DNA of 64,000 nucleotides from Candidatus Parcubacteria bacterium. Its GTDB lineage: Bacteria; Patescibacteria; ABY1; BM507; UBA12075. Below are positions 7,999 to 17,656 of the stretch, in pieces. The notes under the pieces were generated by a model. It was given only the letters and a program-made list of their open reading frames with translations, did no database searches and was not told the origin of the DNA. The translations under genes and the position numbers were made by a program. The stretch's first letter is position 1. Each line of letters opens with the position of its first letter. The stretch lies in the NCBI GenBank assembly GCA_002869165.1, contig PKTK01000005.1:275-64274 (forward strand), read 5' to 3'.

Positions 7999-8722
7999 AA
8001 AAACATTAATTATAATTTTTATTATTCTTGCTTTGATTTCTGTTTTTTTGTATTTTTTTATTTTTAAACAAACTGAAGAAATAAACAAAACAGAAGAAAA
8101 AGAGGAAATAATAGAAATACCAGCTAGACCACAGAGTGTTGATGAAGGACTAAAATCCTTTAATCAGGCTTACAAGTTAGCTCAAATATCAACTTTCTAC
8201 TACAATAACTACAATGCCAAAGAGGCCACCAAAAAAGCTATTGCTGTTTGGCAAGATTTTACAGATGAATTTTTAAACGGTCCTGACTCAGATTATACCA
8301 ATATAGATAAATGGGATGAAAAACTAGAACAAGTTTTCCTCCTATCCAAAGAAGCTAAAGATTTGCAAGATCAAAACCAAATGAAAAAAGCCTCTCAAAA
8401 ACTTGATGAAGCTAGAAAAATTATAACCCTAATAACTACTAATAAAGAGGATTACAAACTAGACAACGAACTTTTTTTCTTATTTATTCAAATCAAAAAG
8501 GCAAGTGACTCAAACGATGTTGAAGAAACAAAAAAGATTTTACAGGAAATTAAACTAGATTTTACCATAGTCAAAGACTTACTAAAAGAAAAAAATAGTA
8601 GCCCAGAAATATTGAGTCTTGAAAAAGCTATTGCGCAAATGGAATTAGCTAGTAAAACTACTTTGACAAAATATCAATCAGGACTCATACCTGCCTTTTT
8701 GAAAGTTTATGAAAAGTACTAA
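7991..8722 (+). CDS. membrane-anchored helical protein, unknown function
   Basis: 243 aa. One N-terminal membrane segment (about residues 5-26) is followed by a Glu/Lys-rich linker and a long helical region (about 50-243) with TPR-like or coiled-coil character. The start overlaps the preceding membrane protein gene by 8 bp, which supports a shared role. No catalytic motif is visible and the family is not recognised. Confidence 0.5.
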   Translation: MNKKTLIIIFIILALISVFLYFFIFKQTEEINKTEEKEEIIEIPARPQSVDEGLKSFNQAYKLAQISTFYYNNYNAKEATKKAIAVWQDFTDEFLNGPDSDYTNIDKWDEKLEQVFLLSKEAKDLQDQNQMKKASQKLDEARKIITLITTNKEDYKLDNELFFLFIQIKKASDSNDVEETKKILQEIKLDFTIVKDLLKEKNSSPEILSLEKAIAQMELASKTTLTKYQSGLIPAFLKVYEKY

Positions 8723-8763
8723 TCTCTATACATATATATAGAGAGATATACATTTTTAACAAT

Positions 8764-8801
8764 AAAAAAAGACTCTTTTTGTTTACAAGAGTCTTTTTTT
8801 A
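8764..8801. terminator. bidirectional terminator
   Basis: AAAAGACTCTT/AAGAGTCTTTT hairpin with A- and T-runs lies between the convergent genes ending at 8722 (+) and 8803 (-). Confidence 0.75.
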
Positions 8802-8802
8802 T

Positions 8803-9876
8803 TTATTTCAAATTATTTTTAAACCAATCCACATAAGGAATAGCCACCGGATCAAACTCATACATAATTCCTAAATAATAAGCAAGCCATGAGCCCAGTT
8901 GTAACATTTCAAAACATTGTTCTCTTTTACTTTCACCCTTTAGCTTCACGCTTACAACTTTTAATTTATTTTTCTTGGCCACCTGTTTGGTTAACTGTAC
9001 TCTCTTAGCAACCCTTTTGTCATATAAATCTGAATCAAAAAATACCAAAGTTAAATTTTCTTTATTAGTGTCTGGTTTTACCAGTCCCTCCATAGCATAA
9101 TGGTTCATATCGGGAATCATTAAATAGCTTGAATAAGTTTTAGCACACTCATTTATCTGATTTCTCAAAACATGTAAATTACCTGATAAATGTTCGGCTC
9201 CTACCAAGATTGGAGAGGTATCTTCAAGCTGGCTAACAACCTTTTTAGCCAAATTCCTTGAGCTAGGACTATCTACTCGCCACTTTCTACTTGCCAGTTC
9301 TAGTTTATCTATTATTATTTGCATTTCTTTGGTATCTATTTTAATCAAACCAGCTTTGGCCAAAATAACAGCGATCCCAAAAACAGAATAACCAAGTCCT
9401 AGTCTGGGTTGATTAGAGGGATTAAAATCTGGCTTAAACACAAACCCTGGGAGATTGTCTTTGATCATTATTTTTTTAAGTTTTGATTTGGAGGAGTCTT
9501 CGGTAATAGCTACTATTTTGGCATTTCTTTTTTTGGCTTCTTTGTATGTGCTAAGAGGCTCTTCAGTTGTGCCTGAATAGGAAGAAATAATATAAAGAGT
9601 GTTTTTTGAAACGTAATTGGGTACGCTATAACCAGCGCAAATATTTATTGGTTTTTTGATTTGTTCAGAAAACAAATGTCTAACTATTCTTATACCAAGA
9701 TTCGAACCTCCCATACCAGCTAAAACAACATTCTCTACGTTCTTATATTCCTTGGGGATTTTTACAAGCCTAGCACTCTCAAGCACTTGTCTCATTTGAT
9801 CAGGTAATAATTCGATAGACTTGGCAACTTGGTGTCTATCTAATTTTTCGAAAACTTTTTTATCATCTAAATTCAT
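8803..9876 (-). CDS. bifunctional phosphoglucose/phosphomannose isomerase
   Basis: 357 aa with an N-terminal SIS domain (VLAGMGGSNLGIR near residue 50, SSYSGTTEEP near 98, ITEDSS near 122) and a C-terminal half with NECAKTYSS and NHYAMEGL, typical of the PGI/PMI family that interconverts glucose-6-P or mannose-6-P with fructose-6-P. It feeds the sugar-phosphate pool used by the carbohydrate genes located to the right. The start at 9876 is preceded by an AT-rich leader without a clear ribosome binding site. Confidence 0.85.
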   Translation of the reverse strand: MNLDDKKVFEKLDRHQVAKSIELLPDQMRQVLESARLVKIPKEYKNVENVVLAGMGGSNLGIRIVRHLFSEQIKKPINICAGYSVPNYVSKNTLYIISSYSGTTEEPLSTYKEAKKRNAKIVAITEDSSKSKLKKIMIKDNLPGFVFKPDFNPSNQPRLGLGYSVFGIAVILAKAGLIKIDTKEMQIIIDKLELASRKWRVDSPSSRNLAKKVVSQLEDTSPILVGAEHLSGNLHVLRNQINECAKTYSSYLMIPDMNHYAMEGLVKPDTNKENLTLVFFDSDLYDKRVAKRVQLTKQVAKKNKLKVVSVKLKGESKREQCFEMLQLGSWLAYYLGIMYEFDPVAIPYVDWFKNNLK

Positions 9877-10021
9877 TTATTTAAAACTAAATATTAATAA
9901 ATTTATTATAACATTTGAAAGCCATAGACACAACTAATTAGGTTGATTTTTTCACTAATATATGGTAAGATAATCATAAGTCAGGCCTAGCCTGATTGTT
10001 TTATAATTAAACTATTTTTAT

Positions 10022-10735
10022 ATGTCTGGACATAATAAATGGTCTACTATTAAACGAAAAAAGGGGGCAGCTGATGCTAAACGTGGGGCGGTTTTTACAA
10101 AAATTGCCAATTTGATAACTATTGCAGCCAGAGAAAAAGGTGGAGACATTGATACCAACTTCATGTTAAGAATGGCAGTTGATAAAGCAAAAGCTGCCAA
10201 TATGCCAAAAGACAATATCTAAAAATCTATCAAAAGAGGAACTGGCGAACTAGGTGGAGATCAAATTCTTGAACTTATTTATGAAGGTATTGGGCCAGCT
10301 AGTTCTCAATATGTTGTAAAAGCAATCACAGATAACAAAAATAGAAGTGCTTCTAACATTCGTCATATTTTTTCAAAACATGGTGGATCGCTTGCTTCAG
10401 TAATGTGGAACTTTGAACAAAAAGGTGTAATCAGGATCCTAAAAGAAAAATTGCCTGTTTTAAACGAAGATCAAGAATTAGAATTAATTGAACTTGGAGC
10501 TGAGGATATTCAAAAAGAAGATGAGGGTTATACTATCATTTCTGACATTTCTGATTTACAAAAAATGAAAAAATATTTTGATGATTCAAACATTGAAACT
10601 GAATCAGCAGATATTGAGTATATTGCTAAAGATACAAATGAAGTTAGCGAAGCTGACCAAGAAAAAATAGATAAACTAGAAGAGGCCCTGGATGATTGTG
10701 AGGATATTGGAGATTATTATTCTAACTTAGCTTAG
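10022..10735 (+). pseudogene. yebC: YebC/TACO1-family protein gene interrupted by an in-frame TAA
   Basis: The frame encodes a complete YebC-type protein of about 237 codons: MSGHNKWSTIKRKK start, MPKDNI, then a TAA at 10220-10222, then KSIKRGTGE and the rest in the same frame to TAG. Family members read DNIE(R/K)AIKRGTGE, so TAA replaces a Glu codon (one base from GAA). Both halves remain well conserved with no other lesion. YebC proteins aid translation of proline-rich stretches and act as transcription regulators. The gene precedes ruvC by 5 bp, the usual arrangement. Recent nonsense mutation, assembly error and readthrough are all possible; an internal ATG at 10403 could yield only a C-terminal piece. 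Confidence 0.85.
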
Positions 10736-10740
10736 GAAAA

Positions 10741-11217
10741 ATGAAAAAAGAAAAAATAATATTAGGAATTGATCCGGGGATAGCCGACACTGGTTTTGGC
10801 GTAATAAAGGTTGAAGGTAGTAGTTTAAAATGTCTTGACTACGGATCAATCAAAACTAAAGCTAAAACTGAATTATCTGAAAGATTACTGATTTTAAATA
10901 AAGAATTAATAAAAATAATTAACAAACATAAACCAGACTTAGTTTCTGTTGAGCAACTTTTCTTTTGCAAAAATGTTAAAACAGCTCTGGTGGTTGGTCA
11001 AGCTAGAGGGGTTGTGCTTCTTACTTTGGAACAAGCCGATATTCCGCTCCTTGAATTCACTCCTCTTCAAATCAAACAGGCTGTTTCAACCTACGGCGGT
11101 GCTAGCAAATCACAAGTACAAAAAATGGTAAAAATGATTCTAGGCTTAAAAACTATACCTAGACCGGATGATGCCGCTGATGCGTTAGCAGCTGCCATCT
11201 GTGCCAGTAACCACTAA
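10741..11217 (+). CDS. ruvC: Holliday junction endonuclease RuvC
   Basis: 158 aa, the normal size. It cuts Holliday junctions during recombination with RuvAB. The acidic active site is visible: LGIDPG (Asp near residue 10), SVEQLFF (Glu near 70) and PDDAADALAAAIC (two Asp near 140). It starts 5 bp after yebC, so translation is probably coupled to a gene that here carries an in-frame stop. Confidence 0.95.
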   Translation: MKKEKIILGIDPGIADTGFGVIKVEGSSLKCLDYGSIKTKAKTELSERLLILNKELIKIINKHKPDLVSVEQLFFCKNVKTALVVGQARGVVLLTLEQADIPLLEFTPLQIKQAVSTYGGASKSQVQKMVKMILGLKTIPRPDDAADALAAAICASNH

Positions 11218-11259
11218 ACTTAAACTTCTAACTTTTAGAACAACTAAAAGCTAAATATT

Positions 11260-12738
11260 ATGTCAAAACCTTTAAAAATTGTTTCAATATCTTCAGAACT
11301 TGATCCATATTCAAAATCAGGCGGTCTTGCTGATGTTTCCAGAAGTCTTCCTAAAGCAATCAAACGTTTAGGGCACGAAATTATTTGTATAACTCCACTT
11401 TACAATCAGATAATCAACAAGCAAAAATACGACCTGAAACCAGTCTTTAAAGACGTCGAAGTTTTTTTTAATTCAAAAGACAAACTAAACGTCAGCTATT
11501 ACAAGGGTTATAACATGAAGGGTCTGCCTGTTTATTTTGTTGAATGTAAAAAATATTTTTCAAAAAGAAAATCTATATATGGTTCAAGCCATGAAAATGC
11601 CCGTTGGCTTGTTTTTGATGTAGCAGCTTTAAAGCTTATCTCTCTACTTAAATTTAACGCTGATATTGTTCATTGCCATGACTGGCAAACTGGCCTTATT
11701 CCCTATTATTTAAAAACAGATTTTAGATACTCCAAAACTTTAAAAAATGCCAAAACTGTTTTTACTATTCATAATTTAGTTTTTCAAATGGGAACAAACT
11801 GGTGGGACGTTCCAGTAAGCAAAAAGGATTTTGGCAAAAAAAGACTACCCCACCTTGAAGACAAAAATCTTGATTATATTAATTTTGTTAAAAGAGCCAT
11901 TCTTTCTTCTGATGCTATCTCAACAGTATCAGAACAATACCGCGAAGAAATAATGACAAAAAAGTTTGGCCAAGATTTACACCGAATTTTAAAGAATCGT
12001 GAAGACAGACTCTTTGGGATTGTAAACGGGATTGACTACAAGGCCTATAATCCAAGTGTTGACCCTGGTTTATTTAAAAGATATAGCTACAAAACCGTCA
12101 AAAGAAAAAAACTTAACAAAGAATATATCCAAAAAAAATTCAAACTACCAATTGATATGGAAATTCCTCTTATTTGTCTCACTTCAAGAATCGCCTATCA
12201 AAAAGGTTATGTTTTATTTATGGATATAATTGAAGCTCTTATTAGATTGGATATTCAGATTATCATCATGGGAGATGGAGATAGGGCTTATGTTTCTACT
12301 CTAAAAAAATATACAAAAAAATATCCCAAAAAACTCATCTATATCCCTTTTAATGAAAATAAAAAAGTTGAAACACTTCTTTATGCTGGATCAGATCTTT
12401 TTCTTCTTCCGAGTCATCATGAGCCCTGCGGAATAAATCAGCTTATTGCTATGAGATACGGCTGTATTCCAGTAGTAAGAAAAGTTGGTGGACTTAACGA
12501 TACTGTGGCCAACTTCAATCCAAAAACAAATCGCGGTACTGGTTTTGTTTTTTCTAGCTTTTCTCCTTATCCTTTTTATGGAGCGATAATTCGAGCTTTG
12601 GAAAATTATAAACATCGAAAAATATGGCGCGAATTAATGGTTAGGGCTATGAGAGATTCAAATTCCTGGGAAATTCCGGCAAAAAAATATATCTCTCTAT
12701 ATAGAAAAGTAATGAAATTTAAAAACGTAAAGAAATAA
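11260..12738 (+). CDS. glgA: glycogen/starch synthase, GT5 (copy 1)
   Basis: 492 aa. A retaining glucosyltransferase with two Rossmann domains that elongates alpha-1,4-glucan from ADP- or UDP-glucose. The KSGGLADV motif (residues 19-26) binds the nucleotide sugar, HCHDWQTG lies near 138, and the C-terminal EPCGINQLIAMRYG and VRKVGGLNDTV are diagnostic. It heads a tight run (spacings of 4, 20 and 4 bp) with GH57, a kinase-like and a PHP protein. A second GT5 gene at 17653 differs clearly in sequence, so the two may use different donors or primers. Confidence 0.88.
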   Translation: MSKPLKIVSISSELDPYSKSGGLADVSRSLPKAIKRLGHEIICITPLYNQIINKQKYDLKPVFKDVEVFFNSKDKLNVSYYKGYNMKGLPVYFVECKKYFSKRKSIYGSSHENARWLVFDVAALKLISLLKFNADIVHCHDWQTGLIPYYLKTDFRYSKTLKNAKTVFTIHNLVFQMGTNWWDVPVSKKDFGKKRLPHLEDKNLDYINFVKRAILSSDAISTVSEQYREEIMTKKFGQDLHRILKNREDRLFGIVNGIDYKAYNPSVDPGLFKRYSYKTVKRKKLNKEYIQKKFKLPIDMEIPLICLTSRIAYQKGYVLFMDIIEALIRLDIQIIIMGDGDRAYVSTLKKYTKKYPKKLIYIPFNENKKVETLLYAGSDLFLLPSHHEPCGINQLIAMRYGCIPVVRKVGGLNDTVANFNPKTNRGTGFVFSSFSPYPFYGAIIRALENYKHRKIWRELMVRAMRDSNSWEIPAKKYISLYRKVMKFKNVKK

Positions 12739-12742
12739 TATT

Positions 12743-13894
12743 ATGAAATGGATAAACTTTTTACATTTTTATCAACCTGTAAATACCGATGCCCACATCA
12801 TCAAAGAAGCAACTGAAATGAGTTACAAAAGAGTGATTAATGCTTTAAAAAAAAATCCTCATATAAAATTTACCATCAATATCAATGGTTCACTTTTGAT
12901 TAGATGGAAGGAGCTTAATTATTTTGACCTAATAAAAGATGTTGATGAATTGATCAAAAGTGGTCAAATAGATTTGACTGGAACTGCATGCTACCATCCT
13001 CTTCTACCATTAATTCCTGAAAAAGAAGCCAAAAGGCAAATCAAAGAAAACGAAGAACTTTTAAAAAAATTTTTTTCTAATTATAAACCTAGGGGATTCT
13101 TTTTGCCAGAGATGGCTTACTCAAAATCCATTGCTAAATTAGTAAAAGAAATGGGGTATGAGTGGATTATTCTTGATGAAATTGCTCATACAGGAGAATT
13201 AAATAAGACTGACACAGAAAAAATTTATGAAATAAAAAATATTGGCCTAAAAGTAATCTATAGATCTAGAAAATATTCTAGTTCTTTTGTACCAAATACT
13301 ATAGCCAAATTACTAGACTCAAACGAAGTTATAATTTCTGCTACCGATGGGGAATTGTACGGACTTAGACACATCGACCATGCAAAAGAATTTGAACAAC
13401 TTTTAGAAAATAAAGGTTTAATTACCAAAACTATCTCAAGCTACATAAAAGAAAACAAAGAATTAATTGAAACTGATCCGCTTGATTGTAGCTGGGAATC
13501 AGATGAAGAAGAATTAAAAATTTATCGACCATATAATCTTTGGGATAATCCAGATAATAAGATCCACAAAAAACTTTGGGATCTGGCTATGCTTTCTTAC
13601 AACACTACCCAAAAATTTAAAAATGATGATAATTATGTCTGGGCTAGATGGCATATGGTAAGAGGTTTTGCTAGTTGCACATTTTGGTGGGCCTCAGACA
13701 AAGATTTTTCATACATTTTTGGCCCTCATGCATGGAACCCAGATGAAATAGAGAGAGGCGTAAATGAATTTATCCGTTCAATCAGAGCCATTGAAGATGC
13801 AGCCAGTAGATATACCAAATTAAAAGCAGAGAAACTATTTATAGAAATAAAACAAATGATCTGGGAAAAACATTGGACCCGCTGGAAAAATTAA
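12743..13894 (+). CDS. GH57 family glycoside hydrolase
   Basis: 383 aa. N-terminal NFLHFYQPV, the TININGSL region, GFFLPEMAYS (the Glu is the expected nucleophile) and SATDGELYGLRH (Asp as acid/base) match the conserved regions of GH57, which includes alpha-amylases, 4-alpha-glucanotransferases and branching enzymes. It lies 4 bp after glgA and is probably the partner that trims or branches the alpha-glucan. The length suits a catalytic barrel without large accessory domains. Confidence 0.82.
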   Translation: MKWINFLHFYQPVNTDAHIIKEATEMSYKRVINALKKNPHIKFTININGSLLIRWKELNYFDLIKDVDELIKSGQIDLTGTACYHPLLPLIPEKEAKRQIKENEELLKKFFSNYKPRGFFLPEMAYSKSIAKLVKEMGYEWIILDEIAHTGELNKTDTEKIYEIKNIGLKVIYRSRKYSSSFVPNTIAKLLDSNEVIISATDGELYGLRHIDHAKEFEQLLENKGLITKTISSYIKENKELIETDPLDCSWESDEEELKIYRPYNLWDNPDNKIHKKLWDLAMLSYNTTQKFKNDDNYVWARWHMVRGFASCTFWWASDKDFSYIFGPHAWNPDEIERGVNEFIRSIRAIEDAASRYTKLKAEKLFIEIKQMIWEKHWTRWKN

Positions 13895-13914
13895 TATTAT
13901 TTAGATACACCAAC

Positions 13915-14934
13915 ATGAATAAGATAAACCAACTTTTTGACAAGGAATTTGTTTTGGATTATTTCCAAAAAAAATTACTTCCTCATTATCCTGATTTTTA
14001 CAAAATTAAAAACATTAAAATAATTGGCCATAAAAAATTTATTTGGGAGCACACATATCATGTAGTTATTGAATTTAGGACAACCCTAATAAGTAAAGAG
14101 GGGAAAACAATTAAATTACCTATTTTCTGTTCAGCTCATTCTAATGAACCAAGAAAAAATGTCTATACATCTCTTAAATATTTATGGTATAACGGCTTTC
14201 ACAAAGGGCATTTAAGTATTCCTCATCCTCTTTTTTATTCAAAATATTTTAATGGCACTTTTTATAGAGGGGTAAATGGAAAACATTTATATCACTTTAT
14301 TCGTGAAGGCAACAAAAAAGAAATAGAAAATCTTGTTCCTAAGGCTGCTCACTTGTTTGCCAAACTTCACCACGGAAAGAAAAAAGATCCACAAAATTTC
14401 AATCCAGATAATTCTCGCATAAAAACTGTCACGCCTGGAGCTAAACATATTATTGAAAGAATACATTATGATTATCCTGAATATTTAGATTTTTACAAAA
14501 GTGCTTATAAATTTTTTATAAAAAAAGAAGAAGAGTTTTTAAACTCCACTGAAAAAAAATGGTTAGTACACGGTGATGCTCATCCGGAAAATATTATTAA
14601 AATGGGAAAGGTAAAAATTGGTTTAATTGATTTTACTGACCTTTGTTTAAGTGATTTTGCTCGTGATCTTGGCTCTTTTACACAACAACTAGAATTCATG
14701 AGCAACAGAAAAATAAAGAACGAAAAATATGCTAAAAAAATCTGCGACTTATTTCTAATCTCATATTTTTCAAAAGTTCCAAAATTAAATATCACTCCAG
14801 AAATCAAAGAAAGAATAGATCTTTATTACTATTGGACTGCCACAAGAACCGCAACTCATTTTCTCATGAAAGATGGGCCAGAACCAGAAAGGGCGACCCC
14901 CTTAATAAATCGAATTAAAAATTTTATCAAATAA
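13915..14934 (+). CDS. aminoglycoside-phosphotransferase-like kinase (possible sugar kinase)
   Basis: 339 aa from the ATG at 13915; an upstream in-frame ATG at 13873 would overlap the GH57 gene and is less likely. The kinase signature WLVHGDAHPENII (catalytic Asp and Asn) and LIDFTDLCLSDFARDLG (metal-binding Asp) define the APH/choline kinase fold. Within an alpha-glucan operon a maltokinase-like or other sugar kinase role is plausible, but that is inference. Confidence 0.68.
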   Translation: MNKINQLFDKEFVLDYFQKKLLPHYPDFYKIKNIKIIGHKKFIWEHTYHVVIEFRTTLISKEGKTIKLPIFCSAHSNEPRKNVYTSLKYLWYNGFHKGHLSIPHPLFYSKYFNGTFYRGVNGKHLYHFIREGNKKEIENLVPKAAHLFAKLHHGKKKDPQNFNPDNSRIKTVTPGAKHIIERIHYDYPEYLDFYKSAYKFFIKKEEEFLNSTEKKWLVHGDAHPENIIKMGKVKIGLIDFTDLCLSDFARDLGSFTQQLEFMSNRKIKNEKYAKKICDLFLISYFSKVPKLNITPEIKERIDLYYYWTATRTATHFLMKDGPEPERATPLINRIKNFIK

Positions 14935-14938
14935 ACCT

Positions 14939-15805
14939 ATGCTAATAGATCTCCAGCTTCACTCAACTTATTCTGATGGATACCTAAGTCCAACTGAGGT
15001 TGCTCAATTTGCTAAAAATAATGGCATTGAAGTAGCTGCTCTCACTGACCACAATACCGTAGGTGGTGTCCATGAATTTAAAAAAGCTTGTAAAAAACTA
15101 AAAATAAAAGCAATAACTGGTATTGAAATATACTGCAGATTAAATGGCCACAGATTTAATGTTCTGTGGTACAATTTCGATGAAACTGACCCAAGGCTTC
15201 ACGATCTCCTAAGAGAAAGCCAAAGAAGAAGAAGGATGCAAATGAGAAATATTTTAAACAGAATGAATAAAAATAATTTCAAAATAAAAGTTAACAAAAT
15301 AATAGACAAATACAATCATTACGTTCCGGTTAATCAAGTTATAGACGATATTATAGCTACTCCTTATAATTTACGTTTAATTAAAAAGAAACTAAAAAAT
15401 AAAAATCCCAGAGAAAATGATATTATTAATGAGTTTTTTCAAAATCAAAAAAAACTCCCCATGCTAAGAAATTCTTTTATCGATTTAAAAAGAATAAATC
15501 TTTTAAGAAAAAAAATAGGCGGACAAATTATTCTTTGTCACCCTGCCAAACACTCATATATCAACAAAAAAAGATGGGAAAAATTTAAAAAAATGGGAAT
15601 TGATGGTGTAGAAAAGTTATCTCCTCATCACTCTTATGAGGCAATAATGTATATTCAACATTTAGCTTCAGAGCTTAATTTCATTGAAACTGGCGGGTCT
15701 GATTTTCACAAAGTTGAAGGTGGAGACCACCCAACACAAAGATCTTGGGATTATTTCAAAATAGATTCTAGTCTTCTAAAAGATATTAATAAGATTATTA
15801 ACTAA
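14939..15805 (+). CDS. PHP-domain metal-dependent phosphoesterase
   Basis: 288 aa. PHP motifs in order: LQLHSTYSDG (HxH), ALTDHNTV, GIEIY, LCHPAKH and GGSDFHK, the metal-binding His/Asp set of phosphoesterases related to histidinol phosphatase and the YciV/RNase AM group. It is the last gene of the first carbohydrate operon, 4 bp after the kinase. The middle (residues 90-180) is Lys/Asn-rich and longer than the minimum fold. Substrate unknown. Confidence 0.72.
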   Translation: MLIDLQLHSTYSDGYLSPTEVAQFAKNNGIEVAALTDHNTVGGVHEFKKACKKLKIKAITGIEIYCRLNGHRFNVLWYNFDETDPRLHDLLRESQRRRRMQMRNILNRMNKNNFKIKVNKIIDKYNHYVPVNQVIDDIIATPYNLRLIKKKLKNKNPRENDIINEFFQNQKKLPMLRNSFIDLKRINLLRKKIGGQIILCHPAKHSYINKKRWEKFKKMGIDGVEKLSPHHSYEAIMYIQHLASELNFIETGGSDFHKVEGGDHPTQRSWDYFKIDSSLLKDINKIIN

Positions 15806-15814
15806 TATATATAA

Positions 15815-15846
15815 AAAACATGCTACAATAAAGCGTGTTTTTTTAT
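15815..15846 (+). terminator. hairpin terminator
   Basis: AAACATGC pairs with GCGTGTTT around a short loop, with a T-run after it. It separates the two carbohydrate transcription units. Confidence 0.55.
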
Positions 15847-15870
15847 TTTATAAAACAGTAATAAATATGT

Positions 15871-15876
15871 TATAAT
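15871..15876 (+). promoter_or_regulatory. -10 element of second carbohydrate operon
   Basis: A perfect TATAAT lies 35 nt before the ATG at 15912. The expected -35 position has only weak similarity. Confidence 0.4.
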
Positions 15877-15911
15877 GTAATATAGACTAGAAAAAAATAT
15901 TTATTAAAAAA

Positions 15912-16475
15912 ATGCATCATTTAATTTTTGAAGGAGCAGAGCTAGCAGGAAAAAGCTGGTTAATGTCACAAGTTTACAATAAACTAGAGCCAAAGTACCG
16001 TAGTAACCAAAATATTCTAAACGGTTGTCATTGGTTTAATGCTGATATAGGCGTTTTTGGCACTAAGCACGGCAAAAATGTAATCAAGTCTTATCTGAAT
16101 ATTTTTGAAGAACTTGCGGGAAAAAACATAATTGTTGAAAAACTTCATATATCTGACATAGTTTATAATCAAATCTACAACAACAACAAAATAAACTACA
16201 CATCAATTGAAAAAAAATTAAAAAAACTTGGATTTAAAATTATTTTTATCTGCTTTCCTGAAGATAAGGAAAATTTAAAAAAACGCATTCAAGATAGACT
16301 AAATATCTATCCTCACTACAAAGACATACTAAAATCCCCTCAATGGTATATAAATCAACAAAGAAAATACAAGGAAATTCTAAAAAACTCCGTCCTTGAT
16401 ACATTGGTAATTGAAACCGATATCCTGCCTGATCCTAAACAATATCAGAAAATTCTTGACTGGATAAATGAATAA
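15912..16475 (+). CDS. thymidylate/deoxynucleoside kinase-like P-loop protein
   Basis: 187 aa. Walker A motif GAELAGKSW is at residues 8-16; the LID-like segment KKRIQDRLNIYP is near 125. The fold resembles thymidylate kinase or deoxynucleoside kinase, but the diagnostic DRY/DRW motif is not evident, so the substrate is uncertain. It starts a new operon with a glycosidase and a second glycogen synthase (2-bp spacing, then a 4-bp overlap), so a sugar- or nucleotide-phosphorylating role linked to polysaccharide synthesis is possible. Confidence 0.55.
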   Translation: MHHLIFEGAELAGKSWLMSQVYNKLEPKYRSNQNILNGCHWFNADIGVFGTKHGKNVIKSYLNIFEELAGKNIIVEKLHISDIVYNQIYNNNKINYTSIEKKLKKLGFKIIFICFPEDKENLKKRIQDRLNIYPHYKDILKSPQWYINQQRKYKEILKNSVLDTLVIETDILPDPKQYQKILDWINE

Positions 16476-16477
16476 AC

Positions 16478-17656
16478 ATGCCAGATCAAACTATAAAAAA
16501 ATGCTACAAAAAATCAATTGAACTACTTGAGAAAAACTCAAGCGTTTTTGGTTCTTTGGCCTGTAGCGAACAAAAAAAAGCTAAAGAAAGAAATTATCTT
16601 GGCATATTTTCCCGAGATGCTTCCATTTGTGCTATGGGGATGATAAGCACTAAAAATAAAGCTTTAATCAGATTGGCAAAAAGAAGTCTTCTTACTTTAT
16701 CAAAACACCAAGCCGAAGATGGAGAAATTCCTAATTATGTTAAACCTGAGCTTCCTTATACTGACTTTTGGCGACTGGGTAGTGTTGACGCCACGCTTTG
16801 GTGGTTGATTGCCCTTGATTTTTATAACAAAAATTCTGGAGACAAAAAACTAAAAACTAAACTTGATAAAAAGATAAAAAAGGCTATTATCTGGCTCCGT
16901 GCTCATGAGCACAACAAAGATTTTCTCCTTGTCCAAGGAGAAGCAAGTGATTGGGCGGATATCATGCCCCGCAACGGAAGAGTGCTATATTCTAACGCTC
17001 TCTGGTATCACGTAAAAGAATTATACAAAGTAAAAGAAAAAACTTTAACTAGACGTAATTTTAATCTACTTTTTCACCCATATGACAAAATAAGCAACAA
17101 AATCCCAAAAAGTATCACAAGCACAATTAAAATGATGCATCACTCAAAAAACAAAGATAGATATTATAAGAGTTTTGTATCCTATAAATACTGGGGTGAT
17201 GACTGTGATGTTTACGGAAATTCCCTAGCTATTCTTTTTGGTCTTGCTAAACCTGATTTTAAAAAAGATATTTTTAAATTTATTAATAAACAAAAAATCA
17301 TCACTGGATTTCCTGTACCAGCTATGTTTAAACCAATAAAAGAAAATCATGTTTTGTGGAGAGAATACATGAAAAATCATCATCAAAACTATCCTCACCA
17401 ATATCACAATGGTGGCACCTGGCCATATATTTCATGTTTTTATGCTATGGCTCTAAAAAAAGATGGGCAAACAAAAGAAGCTAAGCTTGAATTATACAAA
17501 ACTGCAAAATTAAATGAGCGGAACAATTGGCGCTTTTCTGAATGGTTTCACTCTCGCACTGGTCAAGCTCATGGTATGAGCGGACAATCATGGAATGCTG
17601 GAGCTTTTTTACTTGCCTATCACTATTTATATAATGATATAAACATAAATACATGA
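16478..17656 (+). CDS. six-hairpin glycosidase (amylo-alpha-1,6-glucosidase / GH100-like)
   Basis: 392 aa, rich in aromatic and acidic motifs typical of (alpha/alpha)6-barrel glycosidases: FSRDASICAMG (near residue 44), EIPNYV, the acidic QGEASDWADIMPRNG (near 147), HNGGTWPYISCFYA (near 310) and GMSGQSWNAGAFL at the C-terminus. These fit debranching-type or neutral-invertase-type enzymes. It ends with ATGA overlapping the start of the second glycogen synthase, so the products probably act together. The exact linkage cleaved cannot be read from the sequence. Confidence 0.65.
   Translation: MPDQTIKKCYKKSIELLEKNSSVFGSLACSEQKKAKERNYLGIFSRDASICAMGMISTKNKALIRLAKRSLLTLSKHQAEDGEIPNYVKPELPYTDFWRLGSVDATLWWLIALDFYNKNSGDKKLKTKLDKKIKKAIIWLRAHEHNKDFLLVQGEASDWADIMPRNGRVLYSNALWYHVKELYKVKEKTLTRRNFNLLFHPYDKISNKIPKSITSTIKMMHHSKNKDRYYKSFVSYKYWGDDCDVYGNSLAILFGLAKPDFKKDIFKFINKQKIITGFPVPAMFKPIKENHVLWREYMKNHHQNYPHQYHNGGTWPYISCFYAMALKKDGQTKEAKLELYKTAKLNERNNWRFSEWFHSRTGQAHGMSGQSWNAGAFLLAYHYLYNDININT

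Noticed and set aside
13873..13914. Upstream start for the APH-like kinase
   Set aside because: Overlaps the GH57 gene end; the 14 extra residues are not conserved-looking.
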